64,000 nucleotides of DNA, from the NCBI GenBank assembly GCA_951640165.1, contig OX621241.1:13769001-13833000 (forward strand), written 5' to 3'. The position numbers and the translations under genes are program-made. Numbering within the stretch: the stretch's first letter is position 1; every line of letters begins with the position of its first letter. The notes beneath the pieces are model-generated. The model was not told where the DNA came from and searched no databases. It saw nothing but the letters and a program-made list of their open reading frames with translations. The stretch comes from Pseudoips prasinana (Eukaryota; Arthropoda; Insecta; Lepidoptera; Nolidae). This document shows positions 31,852-43,740 of this stretch, one piece after another.

Positions 31852-34298
31852 TATTTCATAAATAATAAATCAATGTAAGTCTTTGGGGATTGCCGATAGA
31901 GGTGAAAACTATTTTTCATTTCCCATACTCGGAAAGTACTGTTTATTTAATCAGAGTAGCGAGTGGAAAGATTGTACTTCCCACCTTTGGGCGGTAAAGA
32001 TTCATAGTAATTGCTCCCCTCCCTTAGGTGGGAATTAATATTGAAAATAGAACGAAATTTAGTTAGGCAATCGGCTGTAAAAATCTATCATAATTAAGGA
32101 AAAAAAAGACCTTCCATCTTACGAATTTTCGATCAGGTCACGTGTCCTGACAATAGTTTAAATTTTTTTACCCATCCCAAAAAAGTGCACAACGCCGCTA
32201 AAGAAGTTTTAACTTCAAAAACCTTTTATATCAAAAACAAGAAAAACATGTACTTGTAGGTAGGTATGTAGGACGGAAAATTCAAGGAGCTGTATTTATT
32301 AGATAATTAAGTGAATAGAAGTCAATTCTGCTGGACAATTATATGACCTGCCGACAAAGAGCGACGCACGAGTAGACCTGCGTCTACACATTGCGCACAG
32401 CGAAGTTTTTCCACAGGTCATTTTCCATCAAACGTTTTTCATTCCATTCTTAAAGGTACTCTACGTACATTATGGAATATTTGCTTTTAACGCTTTCTTA
32501 TGAGTAAAATTCTCGACATTTTCCACTGTCTATGGTGTACCTACTTGCCTGACATATTATTCTGACACATACTAGCGATGTTAGGTGGATCCATTTTATT
32601 TTGTTATACCGTACATAAATTCGTACTAAGCAACAAAAGGCATAAACATTTTTTCCGATCAACGTTATAATTATTTTTGAAAATTGATTTATTGTTTAAT
32701 TTTTATTTTCCTTTCACAAATTTATTAAGCGACCCAAAGCCATTCGACTTTGTATCAATTTTGTAAGTATAGGTATATATCGTTTCCTAGCATAAAACTG
32801 TGCGCACTTACTTTATTTACTCTATGCTATTTCTTTACCGATAAACTTACAAGTCAGGCCGGAGGAAAGAATACAGACTGTATTCTTCATCATTTCAGCT
32901 GATAGATGTCCAATAGACCTCCCCAGGAATCATCTTGGAAGGATGTGCCACAATCGCCACGCTTGGCAGACGGGTTGGCGATCGCAGTAAGATGGTCATA
33001 GTAGTCAGAAGGAAGCTGCTGCCCATGCTATGGTAGATATTCCCTCGGGTTGATTTCTACGCCCCCTACAGGATGAGATGATATTCTGATATTCGCCACC
33101 GTCAGCATACAGCATAAAATGAATACAAGTAAACTTATTCGTATGAAATCCTGTGGGTATCTAACTTAGACTGTCTACCAATCTGGGTATATGGGCTAGA
33201 ATACCTACCCTGGATCCATTGAAGATGCATGTTCAATTCTCACCGGAAGATTAAATGTATCATTTCACAATCTTAAAGTCAAATTTACGCTTTGCATTAT
33301 GGGATATACAATTGAACTTAAACTTTATAATTAATTTATAATCTTAAATCTTTCTCATGAAATTGATGATATATGAGTTCATCATGTATCTAGAACAAGG
33401 CCAATGGATGGCACCTACATCATCCTTAAGGGTGTTAAATAAGAAATTCATATATTTAATCTGCTGGTGTATAATACCTATCTTTCGTAGCGTAACAAGT
33501 AAATTGCTTGAATTAAAGTCTTGGAGTACTCGTAATAGATGGTTCCACATTCAATTGTATGACTACTATAACTATTCAGTTTTGAGATTAGATTGCGGTA
33601 GATGTAATTAAATTAATTCTGTGGAAGTTTTACTATAAGGTTTAGTCCGTTTACCTCAAAGGCTCCAAAACGCTGGACTTGACGTCTAGATTTAGTAATT
33701 TAAAATTCTGTTTTTCGATTTCGATTGATCAAAGAAGAGATCAACTCAAACACATTCTTATTCTAGTGCAATTATTAAAATTTGAACAAAGGACCATGCG
33801 TCAAATTGGGCTCAGTGTCCAACAGAGTTATAGCATACGCCGTTGTGAAGGATTTTGTTTGTACTAAAATTGTTACTATGGGCACCACCTTCAATTCCAT
33901 TGCAGAAAAAAGATATGCACCTAAATAGGTTTTGTAGAAAAAAACAATTGTTAGGAGTCGTAAAACTTATATATACTCATTCTTAAAATACTTAAAATAG
34001 TGGTAAACAATAGATGCGCCTGCGCCCGTGTGATTTACAACACTCTCCATCCCTTTCACACCTCCCGGACGCCTGCGCGGGCGCCCGTCTACTCTCAATC
34101 AGTCGACTCGTGATTCTCACGTTGTTAGCTGTGTTTCCGTGTATCCTCTCTTGTTCTGTGATTTACCGACCCTAGCTTGTTGTTTTGGACTCTGTTTATG
34201 CTTACGTATTGGTGCGCTTGGTGATTTATTTATTATATTAAACCTGTTAACTTGACCTGGACTGTTTATGGACACTGATTTACCTACCTGTTTTTGCA
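31852..34298. other. no supported gene; one repeat fragment
   Basis: A decayed copy of the GTCCACTGCTGG repeat (CAGCTGATAGATGTCC...GGAAGGATGTGCCACAATCG) lies at 32895-33090. Other open frames here are below 85 codons with no motif. A GC-rich run (GCCTGCGCGGGCGCCCGTC, 34070-34088) lies about 210 bp upstream of the transposase start and may be promoter or 5' UTR of that element. Confidence 0.45.
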
Positions 34299-36423
34299 AT
34301 GGCTACCGAAGGACGGCGTTTTGTGTTGTGCCCACGTTCTGTTTTGCGACAACGGTGGCATATTTTAGATGAACACTTACCAGAAAGACAACCCCGGTAT
34401 GCAGAATATATTCAACAAAATGCGCTCACCGAGGTAAGTGTACTCATTTCCTGTACACGGCACATATACCTGTTATAAACCTGTATTTAAAATGTCTGTC
34501 TGTCATTCTATCTGCTCATATTTTGAGAACTACTGAACCAATCTTAATACAGTTTGTTTCATTAATACATAATTATGGGCTACTTACCATCACGTTAAGT
34601 TATCGAAGGGGAAAGCAGAGAGGTTAAATATGAGGGAGGTCAGGAAAAAACGGCGATTAATTAGAAATCCCATTCACTATAAAAGTGGGACCAAAAAAAT
34701 CCGACTTTTACGTGACCTGTGCTGCGGGCACAGCTATAGGCTATAAAAATCCCAAGGGTATGAGTATCAAGTCTACGCGGACGGAGTCGCGGGCAAAAGC
34801 TAGTCAAAAATAATATGTCGCAGAAAGTATTTTATTTATTGAATGTTATTTTCAAATAGTCTTTACTTTTTTTAGGTTGCGTTTAATAACATCCAAGCCA
34901 CATGCCATCGGTGTTGGCAAGTAGTGCAAAATGCAGTTCGACAACAAGAACCGCAAGACCTACAAGAACCGCAAGGCCCACCAGAACCGCAAGGCCCACA
35001 AGAACCGCAAAGCCCACAAGAGCCGGGAATACCACCACAAGCAGAAGATCTACAACAAGTCGTTATTCCTGATTATATGCGAGCGCCCAATGTTGCTTAC
35101 CGTTGTATTTTTAATGGCTGCCCTAACGCAGAACGTCTTAGAATCCCAGTTACTATTAAAGTACATATTCCTTGTGAGCACCGCTTATACATACCTGAAA
35201 GTGCAAGAGTTTGCCAAGAACATCTGATGGGTAACGACAATTGGAACTTTTTGATTGATAATTGTAATGTTACGCATAACTTTAATGTACGTCAGATCAC
35301 AGATATGACCTAATATGCTGGTAAGAACCATTACCTAAGGCCAGAGGTTTGATTTTAAATTAGAAGCTGCATTAACGGATAATGACTTATATTTTTGGAC
35401 TGGACTAAACTTGCAGCAATTAAATAGAATTTTGGAAGAGACTCCTTCTCTAGCACGAAGAAGTAATCGTCCACGGACTGTCCTCGGTATCTATATGACA
35501 AAACTAAGAACAGGAGAGTCAAACGAGAGATTGTCAACATTGTTTAATATATCTCGCCGAACACTGGCCATATTTCGCGAGAAAATATACTGCAAAGAAA
35601 CCTACTATTACCAAAAGGCTTGTTTGGCAACGAAGAAAATACAAAAGCCATTGTTATAGCTGACGGCACCTATATGTACATCGAAAAAAGCTCAAACTTT
35701 TTATTTCAGAGAAGAACTTACAGCTTGCATAAGTTTCAAAACCTTTTGAAACCTTTTCTGATGGTATGTAGTGACGGCTACATTATCGAAGTTTATGGTC
35801 CGTATGCAGCTAGGGATTCTGATGCATCAATTATGAACAATATATTAAACGACGAGGAAAATCCTTTCCACTGGATGTTTCACCGGAACGATGTGTTCAT
35901 CTTAGACAGGGGCTTTCGAGATAGCGTAGAAAACTTACAGGCATTGGGATATGAGGCACACAACCCACCGACAAAAGACAGATTCGAAACTCAATTGACC
36001 ACAGTTCAAGAAAACAAATCAAGATTAATAACATTGTGTCGGTGGGTTGTAGAAGCTGTTAATGGGAAGTTTAAAAATAGATTTAAACTACTGCGACAGG
36101 ATTATGTTAATAGAGCCTTGCCGCATTTATTTGTTGACTTTAAAATTGCAGCCGCTCTTATTAACGCATTTTACAAGGTAGCTGTGGATAATGAACATGC
36201 AAATGAAATATTAAGAATAGCCAATGAAAGGCTCCATGCACCAAATCTTTTGAACGACTATGTACAACTGAGAAACCTGAATAGACAAAGAGCCGCATTT
36301 ATTACATTGGAAGCAAATCAGCTGGAAGACTTCAATGAAATATGGTATCTAGGGTTAGGCAGGCACATACAATTTAATCCCCCGGCAGGATATTTAGACG
36401 CCATTATTATTGATATTGATTAA
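34299..36423 (+). pseudogene. PIF/Harbinger-type (DDE_Tnp_4) transposase, one intron, broken
   Basis: Exon 1 (34299-34433, MATEGRRFVLCPRSV...) ends at GTAAGTG. The intron runs to TTTTTTTAG at 34875. Exon 2 starts in phase 0, passes a Gln/Pro/Glu repeat (QEPQ units, 34940-35035), then a C2CH finger of THAP-like spacing (YRCIFNGC ... RVCQEHL). It then leads to a linker with NISRRTL and the catalytic domain. The latter frame (35620-36423) has D15 in IADGT, D96 in LDRGF and E145 in VVEAVNG. Breaks are a frameshift with TAA at 35311-35313, a second in-phase TAA at 35336-35338, and a frameshift at about 35591-35605. No terminal inverted repeats were found by eye. Family placement rests on the DDE spacing and motifs. 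Confidence 0.85.
34450..34803 (+). mobile_element. Helitron-like insertion in the transposase intron
   Basis: The 3' end CTACGCGGACGGAGTCGCGG then GCAAAAGCTAG before T is the typical hairpin plus CTAG end of lepidopteran Helitrons. The 5' end is not clear, because no TCTATAC was found. It fills most of the 442-bp intron. Confidence 0.65.
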
Positions 36424-36829
36424 AATGTTAATAAAAATAATGTTAACTATTAGCAGCTGTTTTATTTTTTATGTATACATTAAACCTGGAATTAAAACTA
36501 GTTAAAGATGTTCAATAAAAAAATCTACAATGCCATAACAGCACTACTTTTTGCAGAATTTTAGTTTATTTATGGTCGGAGAAAAATATTTATAGCAAAA
36601 TAACCCCATGGATTCTTCGCAAAAATGAGTTTAAATCTTTATATTTAGTGTTTTACAAGTATATTCAAAGTGGTTTCATCTCTGTTGGTGGGTGAGCCCA
36701 GGCTTCATACATTTTTGCCCATGGTCCTTTATACATTAAATGAAATATTGACATCATTCAATACTTATATAAAATTATTTTAAGTTTATAAACGAAGCGT
36801 AAAAGCTGGGATTGCTCGATTACGGTCAC
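36424..36829. other. 3' flank of the PIF-type element; no gene
   Basis: AT-rich with ATAAAAATAA-type polyadenylation-like strings just after the stop. No inverted-repeat terminus was recognised. Confidence 0.4.
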
Positions 36830-37070
36830 CAATGTACCTTTTTTTTATAAGGTAGGGAGGAATGCTTTTGCATGTTACCCGCAAAAAGTGTCTACGGGTG
36901 GGTATGTTGGGCTCGCACCGCGTAAAACTAACCTGCCGTGGACTTCTGGCGCATGGTGGGGAAAACCCCGGGAACGCGGGTATTCTGCTCCAGAGCCCTC
37001 CTTTTGTGCCATGACCCAGATAGTCACGCTGTGGGAAGGCTCTGGACTGACCTCCAAAATAAATCATTAA
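36830..37070. repeat. interspersed repeat, GC-rich half with CACCCGCA block
   Basis: GGAGGAATGCTTTTGCATGT...CCCGCAAAAAGTGTCTACGG is a diverged copy of the block at 5915-5960 and, inverted, 1672-1715. The following ~150 bp (GGTGGGGAAAACCCCGGG, TTTTGTGCCATGACCCAG) are not shared with those copies. Confidence 0.6.
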
Positions 37071-38376
37071 TGTAAGGTGTCTTATGTGATTAACTGAGAC
37101 ACGTATTCGGATTCGGATCAATATTCTGTAAAATAATTCAAACGTGACATCTGTATTCCGTTTCCTTCGGTTCCTGCTATTATGTGAGGACTGCGGGGTG
37201 ATATGGTTCATTCTTACACTGGATAATAAATCAGAAAGATTCTGAAGGCTGTGGATTCAGTGCTGATGGTAATGAGGTGTAAAAAAATCCCAATAATTAT
37301 AAAAATTCGAGTACGCGCGGTGTAGTTTTTCTCGAATTTTTAACGATAGTACTATCGTTAAGGGAAAATGGTACAAAATGTTTATCAAAACCGACCCGAG
37401 GTTCTAACCCCAGAGATGGTGGCGAACACTATAGCGAATATTACTTAGTTTGTATTTTTATTTGCTAGAAAGCTTTAACACCTCGCCCGTTTCTATAGGC
37501 CGGTGAAGTAGTGAAAGCCTCGTAGGTGAACTGAAAACATCAGGCCATAAAAAGGATAATAATCTCAATTTTAACACCTAATAACCCAAAACTTACAGTT
37601 CCATATACTAAGTAAGACGGTATGCCTAAGCGTAAAAAGTAACTGCTTGGTTCTAATGTAAAACACCTAGTCATAATGAAATCCGTATCTACTATATAAT
37701 TTTCGACCATAGAATGGTAGTAACAGCCCTACTGTTGGCATATTAACACTCATCAGTCATCGGCCCCCGTCTTCCGGTAATATTTTCATAGTTCAATGCC
37801 TTGCTAGATCCACGTCCCAACAGACGACCTTCAGAGCACGGCGCACATAACCGCCTACACAAACACTAATAGAAACCACACATTTCCGTCAACAACAATC
37901 ACCATTACCGTTTAACATTGAAAAAACAAAACAACTCACCAAACAAATGTCGCCTTGTATACATAATTTATAAATAAATTGTTGGAATTACATTGCTCGC
38001 TCTTATATTAATGCACTGCGTGATTTGAAGGCGGTGCAGATATTTTTTTCGATCATTATTTCAGACTCAGCTACACTATAATTAAGTTTAAGGATTCAAT
38101 TATAAATTCATATCGGAATGATTTAATAACATAGTAATACGTTGTTTCATAAATCTAGCTTAATCAGAAATTAAAATATGCGTAGCCATATTTGTAACAT
38201 GAGACAATAACATCTTGCACAATTATTGGTTTCTACTATAATGTAAAGGTGCTTTATAATTAAAGACATAGATCTTGATCAGAGATTAAAGAATATCCTG
38301 AGTTTTCAAGACTACATTTGAAAACTTTAACCGCACCTTTAAATATTAGATTTAATTACTATAAAACTTAAACCAT
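37071..38376. other. no gene seen; 20-bp palindrome
   Basis: TAACGATAGTACTATCGTTA at 37341-37360 is a perfect 20-bp palindrome. The rest shows no frame above 65 codons and no repeat assignment. Confidence 0.5.
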
Positions 38377-38379
38377 TAA

Positions 38380-38615
38380 GGGTCAGCGCAGACAGAGAGG
38401 AGCGCAGCGGAGAGGATATTTAAGGCACTAGAACATCAACTTTAAAATTATTTAAATAAAGTGCATGCATGCTTGAACATTATAATGCGCGAGACTGCGC
38501 GAGCATTTTGTCAAGTTCAAGCATATATGCACTTTATTCCTATAGCTCTAAAGTTGATTTTCTAGTGCCTTAATAAAATCCTCTCCGCTGCGCTCCTCTC
38601 TGTCTGCGCTGACCC
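38380..38615. mobile_element. 236-bp Tourist-type MITE, TAA target duplication
   Basis: The long terminal inverted repeat begins GGGTCAGCGCAGACAGAGAG and ends with its complement. TAA flanks both sides (38377-38379, 38616-38618). A 3-bp TWA duplication and GGG-start ends fit PIF/Harbinger MITEs. Inside lies a second inverted layer (GGCACTAGAA...AACTTTA / TAAAGTTGATTTTCTAGTGCC), so nearly the whole element folds. The copy at 50994-51229 has the same length. Confidence 0.92.
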
Positions 38616-38618
38616 TAA

Positions 38619-39423
38619 GAGTAATTTTTTGAAATACTGGATTAATATTAAGGCACTTATAATTCTAAGTAAAAAAAAAAGATTTTTATTCACATAGACT
38701 TTAAAAAGGCTCTTGTAAATAGTCAGAACATGTTTGTAGTAGTCGAATAACTTCACCCCATCCGTCCCACACGTGGGGGTGCAGAAGTCGTGTCGAAGAA
38801 ATAGCTAAAAGAGAAAAGGACATCAGCGTGTCTCTGTGAACTACGATCATCATACAGCGAGCGCCAACACATCTGTCAAATGTCAAATCCTGGCAAAATT
38901 CTGTTATGACATAATGACCCAAGAATGGTGGGACCCATTCTTAGGGGACGCTTATGTACAGCTATTTACTTCATTAAACTGACATGTTAATTCTGACTGG
39001 ATTACTTAGCGTAGCATAATAATAATATTAAATTTATTTATTAAAGTAACCCTTGAAGACTCAAAATTGTTAGTACTACATAAGACTTATTCTATGTTAG
39101 TAAAAATATAGCTAAGATTTTGGTTAGTGGATCATGTATGTATATGTATGTACATGAATCACTGATGCCCCATTCCGTGAGAAAGAGCGCAGAAGCAATT
39201 CATGTATAGGCAGTCAAATCTGCCTGCGATCATGGCCAGAATGCTGTTAGAGTGGCCACGAATCCTGCTCACCAGGGATGCACATCGTTTGCGCAATGTG
39301 GCGTAGCATAAAGTAGTTATGGAATAGATAGCACGTGGTTAACCATTCTTTTGATTATGTGTGGCTCATCGACCTTATGGAGCTACCGATATGTTCAAGA
39401 TAACGAGAAAACTCGGGTTCAAT
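38619..39423. other. no gene seen
   Basis: Only short frames. The sequence near 39150-39300 is less AT-rich but has no recognisable motif. Confidence 0.4.
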
Positions 39424-39675
39424 GGCCTGTTGGCGTGGTTGGCAAATGCTTGCTTTTCACGCCGGAGGTAGTGGGTTCGATTCCCACCCAGGACAGATAT
39501 TTGTTTGCATGAACATGTCTGTTTGTCCTGAGTTTGTGTGTAATTTATCTATATAAGTATGTATTTACAAAAGAAAATTAGTATGTCCGTAATCTGGTTT
39601 CCATAGTAAAGGCTCTGCTTAGTTTGGGATCAGATGGCCTTGTGTAAATAATGTCCCAGGATATTATTATTATTT
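39424..39675 (+). mobile_element. tRNA(Glu)-type SINE, family 1, near full length
   Basis: CCTGTTGGCGTGGTTGGCAA head, B box GGGTTCGATTCCC, complete body, and the tail CCCAGGATATTATTATTATT. Only the PQ-like middle (GTAGTATATCAG) is shortened. Confidence 0.88.
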
Positions 39676-40256
39676 TTCATTTTTGTTTTTTTTTCTCAAT
39701 TTTGCTGGCGTTACTTAACTTTTACGGGCAAGCGCCAAGTAAATTATTATTATAATTTTCAGATTGGACAAATTTTTTCGTTCATTTTGATTACCACATT
39801 AACAATTTTTTAGAGTGAAATCATTGAGACTGTGCTGAGCATAATCTAATATCCTGCGTATTTGGCTAGTATACATTAATGTTATTAGTACTAGTTATAG
39901 CAATAGATAATGTACATATTGCATTTTTCACATATAAATTCTGGATTTTATCGAACTTCACCGTAGACGTTAAAATCATCGATCATATCCCAAACTGTCG
40001 AAAGTTCGCTTGATTGATGATGTGGTAAAGTAGTTTATTTTCATACTAGTACTGTTATATAATACCTGTTTTTTCTTATAGTTTTAATTTCAAAAAAATA
40101 TATCATTCTCCAAACATCTCAGTAAGCATAATTTGCTTATATATATGATTTGTTAACTGACTAAAACTACTGTCACTTATCAAAAATATGTTTGTAAGAA
40201 GTAAATTTTTGATCACCGACAATTATTTTTTAACTCACATGCTATCTAATGTATTA

Positions 40257-40423
40257 TCTATCACACTAATATTTTAAAGGCGCAAGTTTGTGGGTGTGTG
40301 AGTGTGTATGTTTGTTACTTCTTCACGTCTAAACGGCTCAAGGGATTTAGCCGACACCCTAGATTAACACATAGGCTATAATTTATTAAGTTTAACGCGG
40401 CTAAAACCGAGGGGCACAGCTAG
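40257..40423 (+). mobile_element. short non-autonomous Helitron, type A, 167 bp
   Basis: TCTATCACACTAATATTTTA after A. It ends with an AACGCGGCTAAAACCGAGGG stem then CACAGCTAG before T. There is no coding capacity. The interior has CTTCTTCACGTCTAAACGGC as in 31740 and, inverted, 43830. Confidence 0.8.
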
Positions 40424-40435
40424 TTATCCATCAAT

Positions 40436-40668
40436 TTGACAAGCCTGTCCAGTTCTTAGTGAACCTGACTGCTAAACCATTGAACTATTTTGAGTTCGAT
40501 CCATACCCAGGACAAATCTTTGTTCTGTTTCTGGGTGTAATTTGTCTATAAGATGTATGTATTTAAAAATATATAAGTAGGTATTTTTATCAGTTGTCTG
40601 GTTGCTGTAAGCTCTGCCTAGTTTGGGGTCAGACGGCAGTGTGTTAGTTGACCCAAGATATTATTTTC
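40436..40668 (+). mobile_element. SINE related to family 1, diverged head
   Basis: The B box region GAGTTCGATCCATACCCAGG, the body CTGGGTGTAATTTGTCTATA, and the tail GTTTGGGGTCAGACGGCAGT plus an ATATTATT end follow family 1. The head is too changed to read an A box. Confidence 0.65.
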
Positions 40669-40679
40669 CAGACATCTTT

Positions 40680-40930
40680 TTTTTTTATAATATCTGAGGG
40701 ACAGATCATCCTAGCCCCAAACTAAGCTAAGCTTGTACTATGGGTACCAGGCGACGATATACAGGCTTATATAGATAGATAAATACTTATATACATAGAA
40801 AACATCCATGACTCAGAAACAAATATTCGTGCTCATCACACAAATATTTGCACTTACAGGGATTCGAACCCAGGAGCACCAGCTTCGTAGGCAGGATCAC
40901 TACCAACTAGGCTACGGTGACCGTCAAATC
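40680..40930 (-). mobile_element. tRNA-derived SINE, family 3
   Basis: On the minus strand the head reads CACCGTAGCCTAGTTGGTAG (A box) and TGGGTTCGAATCCC (B box). The body is GTGCAAATATTTGTGTGATG, CTGAGTCATGGATG. The 3' domain GTACAAGCTTAGCTTAGTTTGGGGC resembles family 1. A close copy lies at 62060-62300. Confidence 0.8.
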
Positions 40931-41589
40931 TTTAAAGTGAATTGTACCCACGACCACGGGTATCCGGCCCCATGTGTGTTAACCGCTCCGCCACCGCACC
41001 GTGGTTTTGAGACTCGAATTTATACAATCCATTTGATATTTCTTAACGCATTTAAAACACATTTACGACATATTTTTTTATATTGTATTTTTTCAATTTG
41101 TCGTTCAAATTATTATCTCAATTTCTTGCCACATATAAAATTATGATATTGCCAGAAAATGCTAATGTGAAATGTTACAAATTAAATAAGTTTCAATAAT
41201 ATTATATTAAAATACGGTGCACCTGGAGGCGCACTTTGTTTGTGAATTTGAATTTTCGTCAATATCACTTAAAATATATAAAAACATGCACGTAGTCTAT
41301 AAAAAAAACGTAGTTACGTTACGTTGTAAACGTCCTTTACAACGTTAGCAAACATAATCCATTAAAAAAAACCTAATGAAAATGGCCTACTAGCCGAATT
41401 TCGGCCACGGCAGCCAGTCTCACTATTATAAGATTGATAGACACAAGATAGCACTTTCTCTCACTACTCACATGATCTGTTGGGAAGTCTAGCGACACGA
41501 CCGGAAAGGTCCAGGAAAGTACAGGACCGACGGCTTTACGTGCTCTCTGAGGCGCGGGTGTATAATACCACCAACTCCCAGACTTCGTG

Positions 41590-41715
41590 ATGATGCTGAG
41601 AAATTTATGTTTTTAAAGAAAAGTCCCAAAATCACTTATGCTCTGACCCGGGATATGAACCCAGGACCACGTTCTCTGCGGGTGAACACGCTACTGCTAG
41701 ACCAATGAGGCATGT
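41590..41715 (-). mobile_element. tRNA-like SINE head, further family
   Basis: On the minus strand, TTGGTCTAGCAGTAGCGTGT gives an A-box-like region and CCTGGGTTCATATCCCGGG a B-box-like region. The body after it is short and decayed. Confidence 0.5.
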
Positions 41716-41917
41716 AAATACAAGGAGCACGAAATATTTAAATTTACTATATACATATTATGTAAATTTGTTCCATAAAATATCTGACGTCATTAAATTC
41801 TACGCTCCAATTTAGATTAGATGTGGCATGTCATTAATTTGTTGATATTACGCTGGCTTAGATTAAGTAATTTATTAGAACGTGAATGCCTCATGCATAA
41901 ATTTTTATGTTATTTAC

Positions 41918-41948
41918 ACTTCTGTGGTAAATCATTTACCACAGAAGT
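41918..41948. repeat. perfect 15-bp hairpin, 1-nt loop
   Basis: ACTTCTGTGGTAAAT at 41918-41932 is followed after one C by its exact complement at 41934-41948. Confidence 0.9.
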
Positions 41949-42119
41949 AATTATTATTATAAGAAATTTACATAAATGCGTAGGTACCTTCGCAGCTATG
42001 ACAAGCTGAGTACTTAAACATTTCTTGTTGCTTAGTAACTTACTATACGACGCGTTCATAGGTTTTTGCTTTAGGATGCGAACAATTGAATTGGCACTCT
42101 GCACTTTTTTTTTGGACGT

Positions 42120-42660
42120 TTCCCAAGTGATCAGATTTGGAATTTGATCGACGTGAATTCAGTGACTGTGGTTGACAATAAAATTGTCAACCAAATGGAG
42201 TACAAATTTTCAGTTCTCGTCTTTTTGTTATTTACTCGACGCGAATAAATTATTTTTTTATTGCTTTGGTGCAGCAGACGCTGCCGATCATTGGTTTGAC
42301 ATTCAGACAGTCTAGCTAACTCATTGCATCGGTGTACCCACTTGACGGGCAAATGCACGTCCAATCCTGGCAGACGGATCAAAACTTCATATATAAACTT
42401 CCTAAGGTCCATTTTCGGCTACGCACTTTGCGGAGATTGCACTCGACACCCGAACTGTTCATAATGACCGTGCATTTCGCACTCAAGGGCAAGGGTACGA
42501 ATTATTCGTACGAATCTGTTGACCGTGTTGCCTCTGAAAGACTTATTAGCCATTGTCGGTGGAGCTGATATGAATTCGCGGTCGAACCCATTGTTTCTCT
42601 GCCGTCATCATTTTCAATGATGTACCCATACCGAGATCGAAATAGACACAATATACATTC
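42120..42660. other. GC-richer segment with overlapping short frames
   Basis: Both strands hold frames of 78-93 codons (plus 42332-42568; minus 42131-42412). Neither has a domain I know. The minus frame has a plausible start (MDLRKFIYEV) and even hydrophobic spacing but reads into an AT-rich end. It could be an old exon or an element remnant. Confidence 0.25.
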
Positions 42661-42798
42661 GCTTTGATTAAAAGGAACCGCAGTATAACGCGTCTGACAT
42701 TGACTTTTTCTTTTTTATAATTTCTAAATTGGATCGTGTGGTCGTGACTGGGTATACTTTTTGTATTCTTATTAATATAAATCTCTTTTTGTTTCAGG

Positions 42799-43012
42799 TC
42801 TAAATAATCAACGTCAATACATTCGGGTGTACCGAAATATAGTATTATAGTAAATGTTATAGTAGTATATAGCTAGTTGCCAAGCCACTACAGTGTATCT
42901 TGCTTTATTTTATACCGAGTTAAGTGAAGTGTGAAAAGTGGAGGATCTACAGGCAGCCAAGAGAACCACCGGGTTCACCCCGGTGACAGACAGGTGAGCG
43001 TTCAATTATTCA
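42799..43012 (+). other. possible exon bounded by splice-like sites
   Basis: TTTTTGTTTCAG at 42787-42798 is a good acceptor and CAG then GTGAGCG at 42990-43000 a good donor. The ~200 bp between end in a GC-richer stretch (AAGAGAACCACCGGGTTCAC). All frames hit stops early, so it would be non-coding leader if real. No adjoining coding exon was found. Confidence 0.2.
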
Positions 43013-43284
43013 TACAGGATGGCGTATACCAGTTGCGAACTTAATCACGCAAAAGCTTTTAATTATTTAATAACCTGCTGATGTAAAATATTTGTTTTCA
43101 CATATCCACACTTTGTACAGCAGCCAGGTAAAATGTAAAAGATGAAAAAGTTCGTTTCGCATACAACATTTTTATTATGTTTGGTATAAAGAAAAAATTT
43201 CACTTGAATTATTCACCGCTTTGGTTTGATCTACTGTTTATATGCATATCTACATTGTTCCAAATTTTAAACATACCAAAAATC

Positions 43285-43720
43285 ACCTTTCACTAATATT
43301 GAAATACTTTTTCCCTCTTCTTCTCTATCAGCAAATTAGTTCCATTTCTTTCTTTCCATTCTTGAATTATCTAATCTCAATTTTGCATTAAGAATTTTGT
43401 ATGTCTCTTTCATCAGTTATCCTTTTTCTGTTTTTCAAGTGTTAAGTGGAATATTCTCGAAATGGTGCATAAGCCACCCAAAAACTTTACTGGGTCTGGG
43501 GTTTGATCCCCGAACGCGATAATATTTAGCATGAATGAAGTAATTTAGCATCAACAAGAAAGTATCCATCTACTTGATGGATACATAATCAAACTTACAA
43601 AATTAAAAAGCAACTATAGTTGTTATATTATGTTTTTTTTTTTATTGTTATATTATGTTCCTTGAAAGATACTTTGTTGTCGATGCTAAATTGCTTCATT
43701 CAGTAAAGTTCTCAATTTAT
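43285..43720. repeat. decayed SINE-like repeat with a 34-bp inverted repeat
   Basis: 43300-43520 is paralogous to the flanks of the LINE at 52.6 kb (TTTTTC...TCTATCAGCAAA, ATCTAATCTC, GGGTCTGGGGTTTGATCCCCG as a B-box-like end). Arms 43533-43566 and 43668-43701 match at 31 of 34. A 9-bp hairpin (GTATCCATC/GATGGATAC) lies inside at 43562-43584. Confidence 0.7.
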
Positions 43721-43740
43721 TAGACTAATACATATATTGA

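Noticed and set aside
36875..37211. Overlapping 60-141 codon frames on both strands
   Set aside because: They lie in a GC-rich repeat half with paralogues at 1.7 and 5.9 kb. There is no conserved frame.
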